From: Willaertia magna
Lineage: Eukaryota; Heterolobosea; Eutetramitea; Acrasida; Naegleriidae
Reading direction: 5' to 3'
Assembly: GCA_902984215.1 (NCBI GenBank)
Contig: CADWAF010002544.1
Span: 1-11,802, forward strand
Length of the DNA stretch: 11,802 nucleotides
A program made the position numbers and the translations under genes. Under the pieces are notes generated by a model. It ran no database searches, had not been told where the DNA came from, and saw only the letters and a program-made list of their open reading frames with translations. Shown piece after piece: positions 1 through 7,360 of the stretch (positions within the stretch are counted from its first letter, which is position 1; each line of letters begins with the position of its first letter).

Positions 1-184
1 CAATATTAAGAATATTAATATTCCAGGAACAATTTATCTTCTACAGATAAATATATTGTAAAGTGATAATAGTTTTAATAATTAAAACAAAAATATTCTG
101 TATCTTTTCTTTCATACAATTTAAATTACTTTTTTTTACCTACTGGTTCTTGTGTTAACCGCTTTTGTTTTTAACCATAAAATA
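1..184. other. 5' flank of the MORN gene
   Basis: This A+T-rich stretch precedes the first ATG of the MORN gene and holds no coding region that I can support. Positions 10-23 form a perfect 14-bp palindrome (GAATATTAATATTC). The bases just before the start are A-rich (CATAAAATA then ATG), a common context for translation starts in A+T-rich protists. The reading frame is open upstream of the ATG to about position 152, but only from a GTG codon, so those extra 11 residues are unlikely to be translated. The promoter probably lies here, but I see no single convincing element. Confidence 0.5.
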
Positions 185-3100
185 ATGCCTCAATCCCCTT
201 CCCTCTTTTCATTTCAATCTTCCCCACAAAGAACTAACAATATCAGTTCGTTATCTTCGTTAGGTTCTCCTTTTTCAAAACAATCACCATCTTCCGAAAG
301 TTTATTCTCCAGACCTCCTTCTTTATCTAATTCATCAGAATTAGCATCTAAGCTCTGGGATGAATTTCATAAAGTAGATCCAAAGTACAAACCTAGCGGT
401 TCTGGTTCTCCCTCAACACCATCCTTCTTTTACTATAAACCAATAAGCGTAACTTCATTATTTGATAAAGCCAAGAAAAACAACTCATCGCCAAGAAGAA
501 AAGAAAAAACAACTACCAATAAAACAACTAAGAGTACTTCACCATTTTCAGATAAACCGTTTTTAGGCTTTAATTATACTAAATTCTCTCCAAAAGAGAA
601 TAATTCTTCTTCCAATCTGCGAAGAAATTTTATATTAGAATATGATCTTGTTGGAGAAAAAGAGGTCTTTATTATGGGCGAAACGGAAACTGAAAGATTA
701 GTTCAGACACAAACCCCTGATTATGAAATTGATGCTTCTGTGCAAACTGATGAGGAAGATGAGGAACCTACCTTAGTAATTAGAAGTTTATTTGGTAAGA
801 AGAGTTCTTCTCCCACATCATCTACAATTGTTACTAAGGAAAAAGTTGAAAGTAAACCAATTAAGAAGAAAATAAAGGAAATACAGGAAGAACAAAATGA
901 ATCTCAAGAATCGATTTTAGAAGAAAAAATCGAAGAAAAGGTTAACGAAGATAAAATTAAAGTAATTGAAGAAATTTTGGACGATGAAGAAATATACTCT
1001 GATGAAGAACTGGGTGTTAAAGGAAGTGACTGTGGTGATGAATTAATCACAACCAACTATATTGAGCAACAAGATGAAGAAAAAATAATTAATACAATTG
1101 AAGTAATCAATTCTAATGAGGAAGAAGTAAAAACTAACGGTGACAACGAAGAATTTAATACACAAAAAGTGTTTATAGCATTAGATGATGATAATAATAA
1201 CATTACGTACTCAGAGACAGTTACATCAGTTGAGGATATACCTAACCTTCTTTCTCCAATTATGTTATTTAAAAAGAGCTTTTCTACTTCTCTCGAAAAC
1301 AAAGGAAAATTACCTAATACTCTTACTGAAGAAAGTTTTGAAGGCATGCTTAGAGAAATTGAAGAAGTGTGGGGCAACTATGAAGGTGTAGGAAGTGTGA
1401 ATTCAATACTAAACAGTGGTGACAGTAATGAGAAAATAACTCAAGCTGAAAACACTAAATACCACCAAGAAAGTATTAAGGTAATTGAGGAAGTTTTAGA
1501 AGACGAACTAAATGAAATTGATCAAAACAACGTTGAATGCAGCGTTGGAAAAAAAATAAGCGACAATAGAGAAGAACACAAAGAAATAGAGAAAATTTAT
1601 GAACAACAAGGAGAGCAGCTATTGTCAAATGAGGACATTTCACAACCAATCTCCACAGAGATAGAAACCATTTCTATTGAGTTGAATATAGATAGGGCAA
1701 AGGAACGCGAAAACGACGAAGAATTCCCTTTTGAAGAGTGTGAATTAAATGAGAAAGCGTCTCTTGAGATTTCGGAACCAGTTTATTCTACGGAGGTAAA
1801 AAGTGACAGTATCAACAACGAAGAAGAAAAGGAATCGTCGTCATTTGTTAAATATGACGATGAAGTCGATAATATTGATTCACAACGGGCCTCTGCTATT
1901 ACCAAAAGGTTTAACAAAATCATGGAATACTACAAAGGTATATCTCCTGTAAAGAAATCTCCTCGTAAGGTTACAACAAAAGATTTCCTTAAGGACTTTG
2001 AATCTAAAGAAATTTGGAAAGAAGAAAACTTGGAAAGATTAATTCCTCCTCCTGAACTCACAAATGTAAAGATTGCCTCGCCAACATCCTCTCCTCCAAA
2101 GAGAAAGATTGTCAACACTAGTAAATGCGAAAACAACAATAATAACACATCAACAAATGAAACGATAATATCTCCTAGAGAAAGCCTCAGCGGTAAAACT
2201 GACGGTCAACTCACAAATGAAATTAAAGAACTAACCCCTATAAACGTTATTATTAAGGAATTACCTCTAAAGGATATAAAGAAAGAAGACTACAACAATA
2301 GGTCTAAGAAAGAAGATGATAGTAATATTTTGGAAAGTCCAAGAACTACTCCTCGTACACCTCGAACACCACACACTCCACGAACACCTCGCACCTTAAC
2401 ACCAAATCAAGCATTAAAACCAACAAAATCTTTTAGTGAAAATGTATCAATCCTTAATCATGTTGAATTACCAAATGGAAAGGGATTTATTCACTTTTCA
2501 GATGGTTTAGTTTATGAAGGAGATTTTGCAAATGGTAAAATTAATGGTTATGGTAAACTTGAATATCCAGATGGTGGTGTTTATATTGGTGAATTTAAAG
2601 ATGGTAGTCGTCATGGAAAGGGTATTTATAATAACAAAAACTATAAATATGAAGGAATGTGGCAAGATGATAAAAGAAACGGAATTGGCATTATAATTTA
2701 TAGAGATAGTGGTGAAAGATACGAAGGAAGTTTCTTTGAAAACCTACCTCACGGAAGTGGTAAATATCTATTTAGAGATGAATCCATTTACATTGGTCAA
2801 TTCTTCCAAGGTTGGAGACATGGTAAGGGAATATTAAAATATGGAGATAATAAAACAATCTATGAAGGAGATTGGGTACATGATAATAAGACTGGAAAGT
2901 GTTGCATTACTTACTCTAATGGTATATATGAAGGAGAAATTGTAAATGGTAAAAAGGAAGGATTTGGAACCTATACTTATAGTAATAATGATGGGTATGA
3001 AGGTAATTGGAGTAATGATAAAAAACATGGACAAGGTAATTATTACTTTGGAGGAAAAGATAGTGGCATAGTCTTTAGAGGTTATTGGCTTAATGGTTAT

Positions 3101-3190
3101 AAACACGGTACAGGTTATTTAGAAATGTATAATGTAATTTATGAAGAAATTTGGTCTGAAGGTAAACTAATCGGTAAAAGAAAAGTTTAA
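185..3190 (+). CDS. MORN-repeat protein with long disordered acidic N-terminal region
   Basis: The start is the first ATG in frame (185), giving 1001 residues and a TAA stop. Residues about 777-1001 are a run of MORN repeats: nine full units plus a final partial one, each opening with Y-[EI]-G-[DEQNS]-[FW] and carrying a G-x-G-x-[YF] core. MORN repeats in other proteins bind membranes, phosphoinositides or partner proteins and often occur in flagellar, basal-body and phosphatidylinositol-kinase proteins. The first three quarters look disordered: Ser/Pro-rich to about residue 150, then strongly acidic (Glu/Asp runs) to about 560, then mixed. There are about 25 Ser-Pro or Thr-Pro dipeptides, six of them clustered at residues 722-740. 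Two candidate dynein-light-chain motifs lie at residues 173-189. I see no kinase, SET or other catalytic domain, so a scaffold role is inferred. The gene converges on RPB7, with 65 bases between the two stops. Family membership is secure, cellular role unknown. Confidence 0.93.
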   Translation: MPQSPSLFSFQSSPQRTNNISSLSSLGSPFSKQSPSSESLFSRPPSLSNSSELASKLWDEFHKVDPKYKPSGSGSPSTPSFFYYKPISVTSLFDKAKKNNSSPRRKEKTTTNKTTKSTSPFSDKPFLGFNYTKFSPKENNSSSNLRRNFILEYDLVGEKEVFIMGETETERLVQTQTPDYEIDASVQTDEEDEEPTLVIRSLFGKKSSSPTSSTIVTKEKVESKPIKKKIKEIQEEQNESQESILEEKIEEKVNEDKIKVIEEILDDEEIYSDEELGVKGSDCGDELITTNYIEQQDEEKIINTIEVINSNEEEVKTNGDNEEFNTQKVFIALDDDNNNITYSETVTSVEDIPNLLSPIMLFKKSFSTSLENKGKLPNTLTEESFEGMLREIEEVWGNYEGVGSVNSILNSGDSNEKITQAENTKYHQESIKVIEEVLEDELNEIDQNNVECSVGKKISDNREEHKEIEKIYEQQGEQLLSNEDISQPISTEIETISIELNIDRAKERENDEEFPFEECELNEKASLEISEPVYSTEVKSDSINNEEEKESSSFVKYDDEVDNIDSQRASAITKRFNKIMEYYKGISPVKKSPRKVTTKDFLKDFESKEIWKEENLERLIPPPELTNVKIASPTSSPPKRKIVNTSKCENNNNNTSTNETIISPRESLSGKTDGQLTNEIKELTPINVIIKELPLKDIKKEDYNNRSKKEDDSNILESPRTTPRTPRTPHTPRTPRTLTPNQALKPTKSFSENVSILNHVELPNGKGFIHFSDGLVYEGDFANGKINGYGKLEYPDGGVYIGEFKDGSRHGKGIYNNKNYKYEGMWQDDKRNGIGIIIYRDSGERYEGSFFENLPHGSGKYLFRDESIYIGQFFQGWRHGKGILKYGDNKTIYEGDWVHDNKTGKCCITYSNGIYEGEIVNGKKEGFGTYTYSNNDGYEGNWSNDKKHGQGNYYFGGKDSGIVFRGYWLNGYKHGTGYLEMYNVIYEEIWSEGKLIGKRKV
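2348..2401 (+). repeat. Thr-Pro tripeptide repeat inside the MORN protein
   Basis: Residues 722-739 of the MORN protein contain six Thr-Pro dipeptides, the first five spaced exactly three residues apart with Arg or His between them (TPR TPR TPH TPR TPR). The codons differ between units (CGT, CGA, CAC, CGA, CGC for the third position; ACT or ACA for Thr), so the repeat is conserved as protein more than as DNA. It lies about 55 residues before the MORN array. Thr-Pro followed by a basic residue fits proline-directed kinase sites and basic microtubule- or nucleic-acid-binding segments. That function is inference. Confidence 0.8.
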
Positions 3191-3255
3191 TTAAATAATA
3201 ATTGCTATAATTTAAAATAATTATTAGTTTTAATTAAAATAATAATAAAAATACA
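3191..3255. terminator. Shared 3' region of MORN gene and RPB7
   Basis: Only 65 bases separate the TAA of the MORN gene from the TAA of the oppositely oriented RPB7 gene. The stretch is almost pure A+T. An AATAAA lies on the plus strand at 3244-3249, a candidate polyadenylation signal for the MORN transcript. An ATTAAA variant lies on the minus strand at 3229-3234 (TTTAAT on plus) and could serve RPB7. If used, cleavage would fall at or inside the neighbouring coding region, so the two mRNAs should overlap at their 3' ends. Confidence 0.5.
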
Positions 3256-3838
3256 TTATGATAAACTTCCTAAATAATCTTCCTTTATAGTACCAATAGC
3301 AAATAATCCACTAGCTTCCGATCGAACACCCATAATTTTTAAACGTACATCCTTTTCTTCTTGAATAGAAACACCAGCTTCTTCACTTACAAATCTAGCA
3401 GGAGTATGATCTGGATCATATTTCATATCATCTGGAATACCATGACGAGACACAAATACTGGTAATGGTCCAACATTAGCAAAAAATCCAACCTTAGTTA
3501 CTGTTAATTATTATTTTAATTATTATTTTAATTAAATATCATAAATTAAATATTGTAAATTTAAAAAAAGACAAACCTTTTGTTACAATAGCATCAACAA
3601 CTTCACCTTTAAAAGGACGAAAAACAACAGCTTTATAAAAAATTGGAAAAGTGGCATAACCTGAAGTTTCACCAATTTTACCTTGACCAATTTTTGTAAT
3701 TTCAGTTACTGCAACAACATAACCAAAACGACCTGTACATTGACCTTCAACATCATTTTGTAATCTTTGTTTTAATGTTTTTGAAAGTTCTGGACCAAAA
3801 AATTTTGGATGTAATCTAATGTTTTTATCTAAATCAAC
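3256..3838 (-). CDS. RPB7: DNA-directed RNA polymerase II subunit RPB7 (5' end incomplete)
   Basis: Two exons are clear on the minus strand: 3838-3577 and 3500-3256, joined by a 76-nt GT...AG intron that splits a Val codon after its first base. Together they encode 168 residues that match the RPB7/POLR2G family end to end. Visible landmarks are LHPKFFGP near the start, VEGQCTG and YKAVVFRPFKGEV in the N-terminal tip domain, and FVSRHGIP, RLKIMG and AIGTIKEDYLG in the C-terminal S1-like domain. RPB7 pairs with RPB4 to form the stalk of RNA polymerase II, which contacts nascent RNA and initiation and decay factors in the nucleus. The family length is about 171-172, so only some four residues are missing. 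The codon just before the first Val (3841-3839) is an in-frame TAG that also reads as a splice acceptor, so a tiny ATG exon must lie upstream. I could not place it with confidence. Identity is very secure; the 5' boundary is not. Confidence 0.95.
3501..3576 (-). other. Spliceosomal intron of RPB7
   Basis: On the minus strand the intron runs from 3576 (donor GTTTGT, preceded by AAAAG) to 3501 (acceptor TTAACAG). It is 76 nt long, very A+T-rich and contains stop codons in all useful frames. Removing it restores the continuous family sequence VDAIVTK-VTK-VGFF, where the middle Val is rebuilt from G plus TA. The match to RPB7 on both sides makes the boundaries exact. Confidence 0.93.
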
Positions 3839-3841
3839 CTA
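3839..3841 (-). other. Splice acceptor of an upstream RPB7 intron
   Basis: The minus-strand sequence reads TTTAAATAG then GTTGATTTAGAT, where GTT GAT TTA begins the conserved RPB7 N-terminus (VDLDKNI). TAG is an in-frame stop, so it must be the end of an intron. The matching donor and first exon lie at higher coordinates. The region 3842-3918 has no ATG on this strand that gives a suitable short exon, so the intron probably extends under the opposing small ORF. Confidence 0.75.
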
Positions 3842-3918
3842 TTTAAATTAAATACAATTCATTAAGTTAAATCATTCCGATAGTAAAAATATATGCCTTA
3901 GAACAAAGAATTGGCAAA

Positions 3919-4215
3919 ATGAAGAACGATTTGTTAAAACAAAAGGGAGCTGAAGAACAAAAGATGAAAAACCATCAACAAAGCATTTTGTATGAGCTAG
4001 ATTTAAAACTGAAGAAATTGCAATCACAAAGGAGTAGCTTTATGACAAAACATAGCAGTATTCTTAATTCTAAAAATACATCATTTATTAAGTACTTTGA
4101 AAGTTTGCCTAAAGAGTTAAATCAATTTGTGGAATTTTACAAAGATTTTACTGAAAGCATTAAGGTCCAGTATGATATCAAAGAAGACGATTTTACTGAT
4201 GAAAACGAATTGTAA
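3919..4215 (+). CDS. Small charged coiled-coil protein, unknown function
   Basis: The ORF encodes 98 residues ending in TAA. The ATG has a good A-rich context (GGCAAA before it). Residues 1-40 look like an amphipathic coiled coil, rich in Lys, Glu and Gln with regularly spaced Leu, and the C-terminus is acidic (KEDDFTDENEL). I do not recognise the family. The frame stays open upstream to 3871 and continues in heptad style (ALEQRIGKMKNDLL), so this may be the last exon of a longer gene; TTAG at 3898-3901 could be an acceptor. Against that, everything upstream on this strand is antisense to RPB7 exons. Its stop is separated by one base from the stop of the convergent ARM gene, so the 3' untranslated regions must overlap. 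It also covers the region where the missing RPB7 first exon should be. A plausible but unproven gene. Confidence 0.5.
   Translation: MKNDLLKQKGAEEQKMKNHQQSILYELDLKLKKLQSQRSSFMTKHSSILNSKNTSFIKYFESLPKELNQFVEFYKDFTESIKVQYDIKEDDFTDENEL
4084..4089 (-). terminator. Candidate polyadenylation signal of the ARM-like gene
   Basis: The minus strand reads AATAAA here (TTTATT on plus), about 130 nt downstream of the ARM gene's stop codon. It is the only canonical hexamer I noticed in that interval. It lies inside the opposing 98-residue ORF, which fits the one-base gap between the two stops. Use of this site is inferred. Confidence 0.35.
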
Positions 4216-4216
4216 A

Positions 4217-7200
4217 TTAGTTACAACCTTGTGACTTATGTGTACTACTACTTTCTTCCAATGATTCATTAATATCACTTATTTCATTGATTGAATTTTT
4301 TCCACTCTTTGTTTCTCTCGACAATTTAATACTTCTCTCAAAATTACTTCCTTGGTAATAGTTTGCTAAATGAACTTTAACAAACTCCAACACTTCCAAT
4401 ATATTGTATTGAGTAAGAGATGCATCTCTACGCTCTTTTCCTTTCCACAAATAAATTGGCATCTTAATATTTTCCATTCCATATTCTTTTATCAATTGCA
4501 ATAATTGTTCTAAAATTGATTGTGTTTTAGGAAGTATATTTTGATTTAGATCCAATAAGAAAGTTCTTCTTCCCTTTGCATTTTGACCTTGTGGACATAT
4601 AACAAGACATTTCTTAATGTACTTGGAGTGCTTTGAAAGTGAACCTAAAACTCGTTCAATACGATCTATTGAAAAGTCGTCAAAAGGAATTTCAAAGGTA
4701 AATACCTCTGCCAATTTAATATCTTCATCACACCAAGATTTAGTTAGCTTCTGAGGGGAAAGATTAGGTCTATATCTCAACATCAAACCCTCTTGTGCAC
4801 TAATGTAACCAGTTGGCATGGCATTGGTACCAGTTACAATAGCAGCTAATCTATGGGCCTTTACAAAATTTTCTTGGGCCTTTTGTTTCTTAATTCTCAT
4901 TTCTTTGCTTTCGTACCAAACTCCAAATTTCTTGCACAAATAGACAGTATTTTCAAAATTCCTTTTTTGTATAGTAAGAGCATCTGATTTCGTGGTATTT
5001 AAGGTTTTTCTAATTCCAGTGTATTTAGCACTGGTTGGAGTAAAGCATTCGGTGGATTTGTTATTAATTAAAGGAGAAGAAGGTTGAGGGGAAACGTTTA
5101 CCATCTGTCCAAATAAATCTGGACGATCCTCTGATAAAGTAGTATTGGTTAGTCTTCCATTAAATTCAGTTGAGGTTTTGTGCGTCAAAATTACACCATC
5201 TACACTTTTTCTCTCAAATTCATCAATTTCGTCTAAGAAATGTTTTCGTTCTTTAGAAGGTGTTAATACATGAGCAGGCGCTGATATTATACTATCTTTG
5301 TCATCATTCAAGAGTCCATTATTTTCATACTTATCTTCAATAGAACTACTTTCACTATTATTACTAACCGTAACATTTTCTAACCTTTCAACTTCTTTAG
5401 GAGATTTATCTTTCATATTTTTGAATGGAGAATTAATTGTGACTTGATGAACCGATATTTGAATATTAGAGTCATCATTACTTAATTCTTCTACTTCCTT
5501 CTTTGATTCCTCTTCTGGGGAGAGAGTAGAATAGATAGAAAAACTTAAGATAAATGATATTACTCTTCCAACAGCCTTTTCATCTTCCTCATCACTAGAA
5601 GAGTAAAAATTGTTTAAGGAGTACTCTTCCTCTCTTTCCTGATCTTCGAATATCTCTTGTAATACTCGGGTGGAAGAACTTGTCAGTTCATATCCAGAGT
5701 TATTAGTTTTAAACAATGCATAAATATCAACGCCTCTTTCATCTACTATTTTAACATCAGCAAAGTACTCGATTTCTGCGTAGCTTAAATGTTTTAATAA
5801 GGCGCCTCTCAAGGTTGACATCCACAAAGGATATGTTGCTAACTCACTTCTCACATGTTCTCTTGCATTGCTAGAATGGATAAATAATAAAGAAAGAACA
5901 ATACTCAATTCAACTTTCAATAATTTGTGTGCAATACTAGTTGTATCTGTATTTTTACCTTTCTTTTTGCTTGGCTTATTCTGCTCTAATGCAGATTTCA
6001 ATAGGACAGATAAAGATTGAAAATTATTTGCTATTACTGAAGCAAACTTTTCTTCATATGGTGCTGATTGTAATAAAATTCTTAGACTCCTTAGTGCTAA
6101 TGAAGCAGGTCTTACAGAACATTGTTTTAAAACTCTTATAATTGATTTCCAATAACTCTTAGATATAAATTCTCTTTGTACTTCTGTACCTACAGAGAAT
6201 AATGTTTCTAATAATTTACAAGAAGCTTCTATAACTTCTTTAGCTGTCTCTTTTGTCAAACGGTCGTTAATTATTTTACATACACTAGGTATTGAAATAA
6301 AGTCGAAAGATTTAGGCTCTGTTCTAATTAATACTTCCAATACTTCGGCACATATAGCCCTTACCTCTGGACTTGGATCTGAATTTAAATATTTGCAACA
6401 ATTTTGTACCAAGTTATCTTTAAGTAGTTCATCTGGATATGTTGAACTAAATTCCCTTAATATTGCACAACAATAACTTCTTATTAATGGATTAACTTCT
6501 TTTTCCATACATTTCATTATATAATTCAATCCTTTTTGAATCATTAAGGCTAAACGACCAAATTCATTTCTAGTTACAAAGAAAAACAAACATTCAGCCA
6601 CTGCTACTCTAAAATCTCCAGTATTAACTTCTTTAACATTTAAATCTACAGAATCGATTCTATTACTTAATAATTGTTCGAAAAGGATATCCAGTCCATG
6701 TTCTTGAGCTATTGTTTCTGCACAAGTTTTTGCTAAAGTCCTTAAATCATGTTCTTCTGCTATCTGGTCATACCTGTTCTTGGATTCATAAGAACAAATA
6801 GATATAAACTTAGATAAACAATTAACTGAATAAATCTTTAAATGATTAAATAACTTTTCAAATTCCTTATTCTTATTGTTGTTTTTACCAGTAGCGTTAC
6901 CTTGATTACTTGTCGGAAGAGAAGGTAAGGCAATAAAATCTAATATTAAAGTTACAAGCCCCATATCCTCTAACTCTCCTTTATTTGCAAAAACCAATGC
7001 CTTAATTCTAGACGGTTCAGGATCTCCAGATAATAACGTAATAGCGTATTGAAAACATTCTAAGGCTTGCTGAATACTTCCTGTAGGAACTTCTCTACTT
7101 AATTGATTCAAAAATCCCTTTATATTAGTTATACAGTCCTTTAAACACTCGCATAAATCTTTCATACATTCAATTTCTTCTCTCATCTCTGAGGAAACAT

Positions 7201-7360
7201 TATATTGTTCTTCCTTATCATTCTCCCAATTTGTTTGCTTTTCCTTAATAACAATTTCTGATTTTCTAGTTCTCGGAAAGCCCGCAGATAAAGAACTTGG
7301 ATAATTTAACAACTCATCTTCTTCTTCTTCAGTAGCATCGTAAAAATCGTTGTAAGACAT
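4217..7360 (-). CDS. ARM/HEAT-like helical repeat protein with unknown C-terminal domain
   Basis: The ORF runs uninterrupted from ATG at 7360 (A-rich TTAAAA before it) to TAA at 4217, 1047 residues. Residues 1-70 are acidic and probably disordered, with a Glu/Asp run at 11-17. Residues about 75-560 are a succession of Leu/Ile-rich helices of armadillo/HEAT style, for example CAEVLEVLIRTEP and ALRSLRILLQSAP. A Ser/Asp/Glu patch (SSSDEEDE, near 577) resembles casein kinase 2 sites. Residues about 612-795 are a low-complexity linker. Residues about 800-1005 form a separate conserved-looking module: a basic helix (KKFGVWYESKEMRIKKQK), then alternating strand/helix pattern with KKCLVICPQGQ and IKMPIYLWKGKE. 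I do not recognise this module. ARM/HEAT solenoids usually bind proteins, so a scaffold or adaptor role is likely, but the partner is unknown. No signal peptide or membrane segment is evident. The 3' end abuts the small plus-strand ORF. Confidence 0.85.
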   Translation of the reverse strand: MSYNDFYDATEEEEDELLNYPSSLSAGFPRTRKSEIVIKEKQTNWENDKEEQYNVSSEMREEIECMKDLCECLKDCITNIKGFLNQLSREVPTGSIQQALECFQYAITLLSGDPEPSRIKALVFANKGELEDMGLVTLILDFIALPSLPTSNQGNATGKNNNKNKEFEKLFNHLKIYSVNCLSKFISICSYESKNRYDQIAEEHDLRTLAKTCAETIAQEHGLDILFEQLLSNRIDSVDLNVKEVNTGDFRVAVAECLFFFVTRNEFGRLALMIQKGLNYIMKCMEKEVNPLIRSYCCAILREFSSTYPDELLKDNLVQNCCKYLNSDPSPEVRAICAEVLEVLIRTEPKSFDFISIPSVCKIINDRLTKETAKEVIEASCKLLETLFSVGTEVQREFISKSYWKSIIRVLKQCSVRPASLALRSLRILLQSAPYEEKFASVIANNFQSLSVLLKSALEQNKPSKKKGKNTDTTSIAHKLLKVELSIVLSLLFIHSSNAREHVRSELATYPLWMSTLRGALLKHLSYAEIEYFADVKIVDERGVDIYALFKTNNSGYELTSSSTRVLQEIFEDQEREEEYSLNNFYSSSDEEDEKAVGRVISFILSFSIYSTLSPEEESKKEVEELSNDDSNIQISVHQVTINSPFKNMKDKSPKEVERLENVTVSNNSESSSIEDKYENNGLLNDDKDSIISAPAHVLTPSKERKHFLDEIDEFERKSVDGVILTHKTSTEFNGRLTNTTLSEDRPDLFGQMVNVSPQPSSPLINNKSTECFTPTSAKYTGIRKTLNTTKSDALTIQKRNFENTVYLCKKFGVWYESKEMRIKKQKAQENFVKAHRLAAIVTGTNAMPTGYISAQEGLMLRYRPNLSPQKLTKSWCDEDIKLAEVFTFEIPFDDFSIDRIERVLGSLSKHSKYIKKCLVICPQGQNAKGRRTFLLDLNQNILPKTQSILEQLLQLIKEYGMENIKMPIYLWKGKERRDASLTQYNILEVLEFVKVHLANYYQGSNFERSIKLSRETKSGKNSINEISDINESLEESSSTHKSQGCN

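Noticed and set aside
10..23. Perfect palindrome GAATATTAATATTC as a regulatory site
   Set aside because: It consists almost wholly of A and T in very A+T-rich DNA near the window edge, where such palindromes are expected by chance.
1057..1377. Minus-strand 106-residue open frame inside the MORN gene
   Set aside because: It is antisense to acidic low-complexity coding sequence; GAA/GAT-rich DNA yields Ser/Phe/Leu-rich frames free of stops on the other strand. No motif or start context supports it.
2834..3106. Minus-strand 90-residue Ile-rich open frame
   Set aside because: It is the complement of MORN repeats, so its periodicity and composition come entirely from the sense gene.
3842..3867. 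A 27-nt mini-intron with exon ATGAATT to supply the RPB7 start
   Set aside because: The splice would give Met-Asn-Tyr-Lys-Asn-Ile in phase, but it discards the well-conserved Val-Asp-Leu-Asp segment and needs an intron far shorter than the 76-nt one seen.
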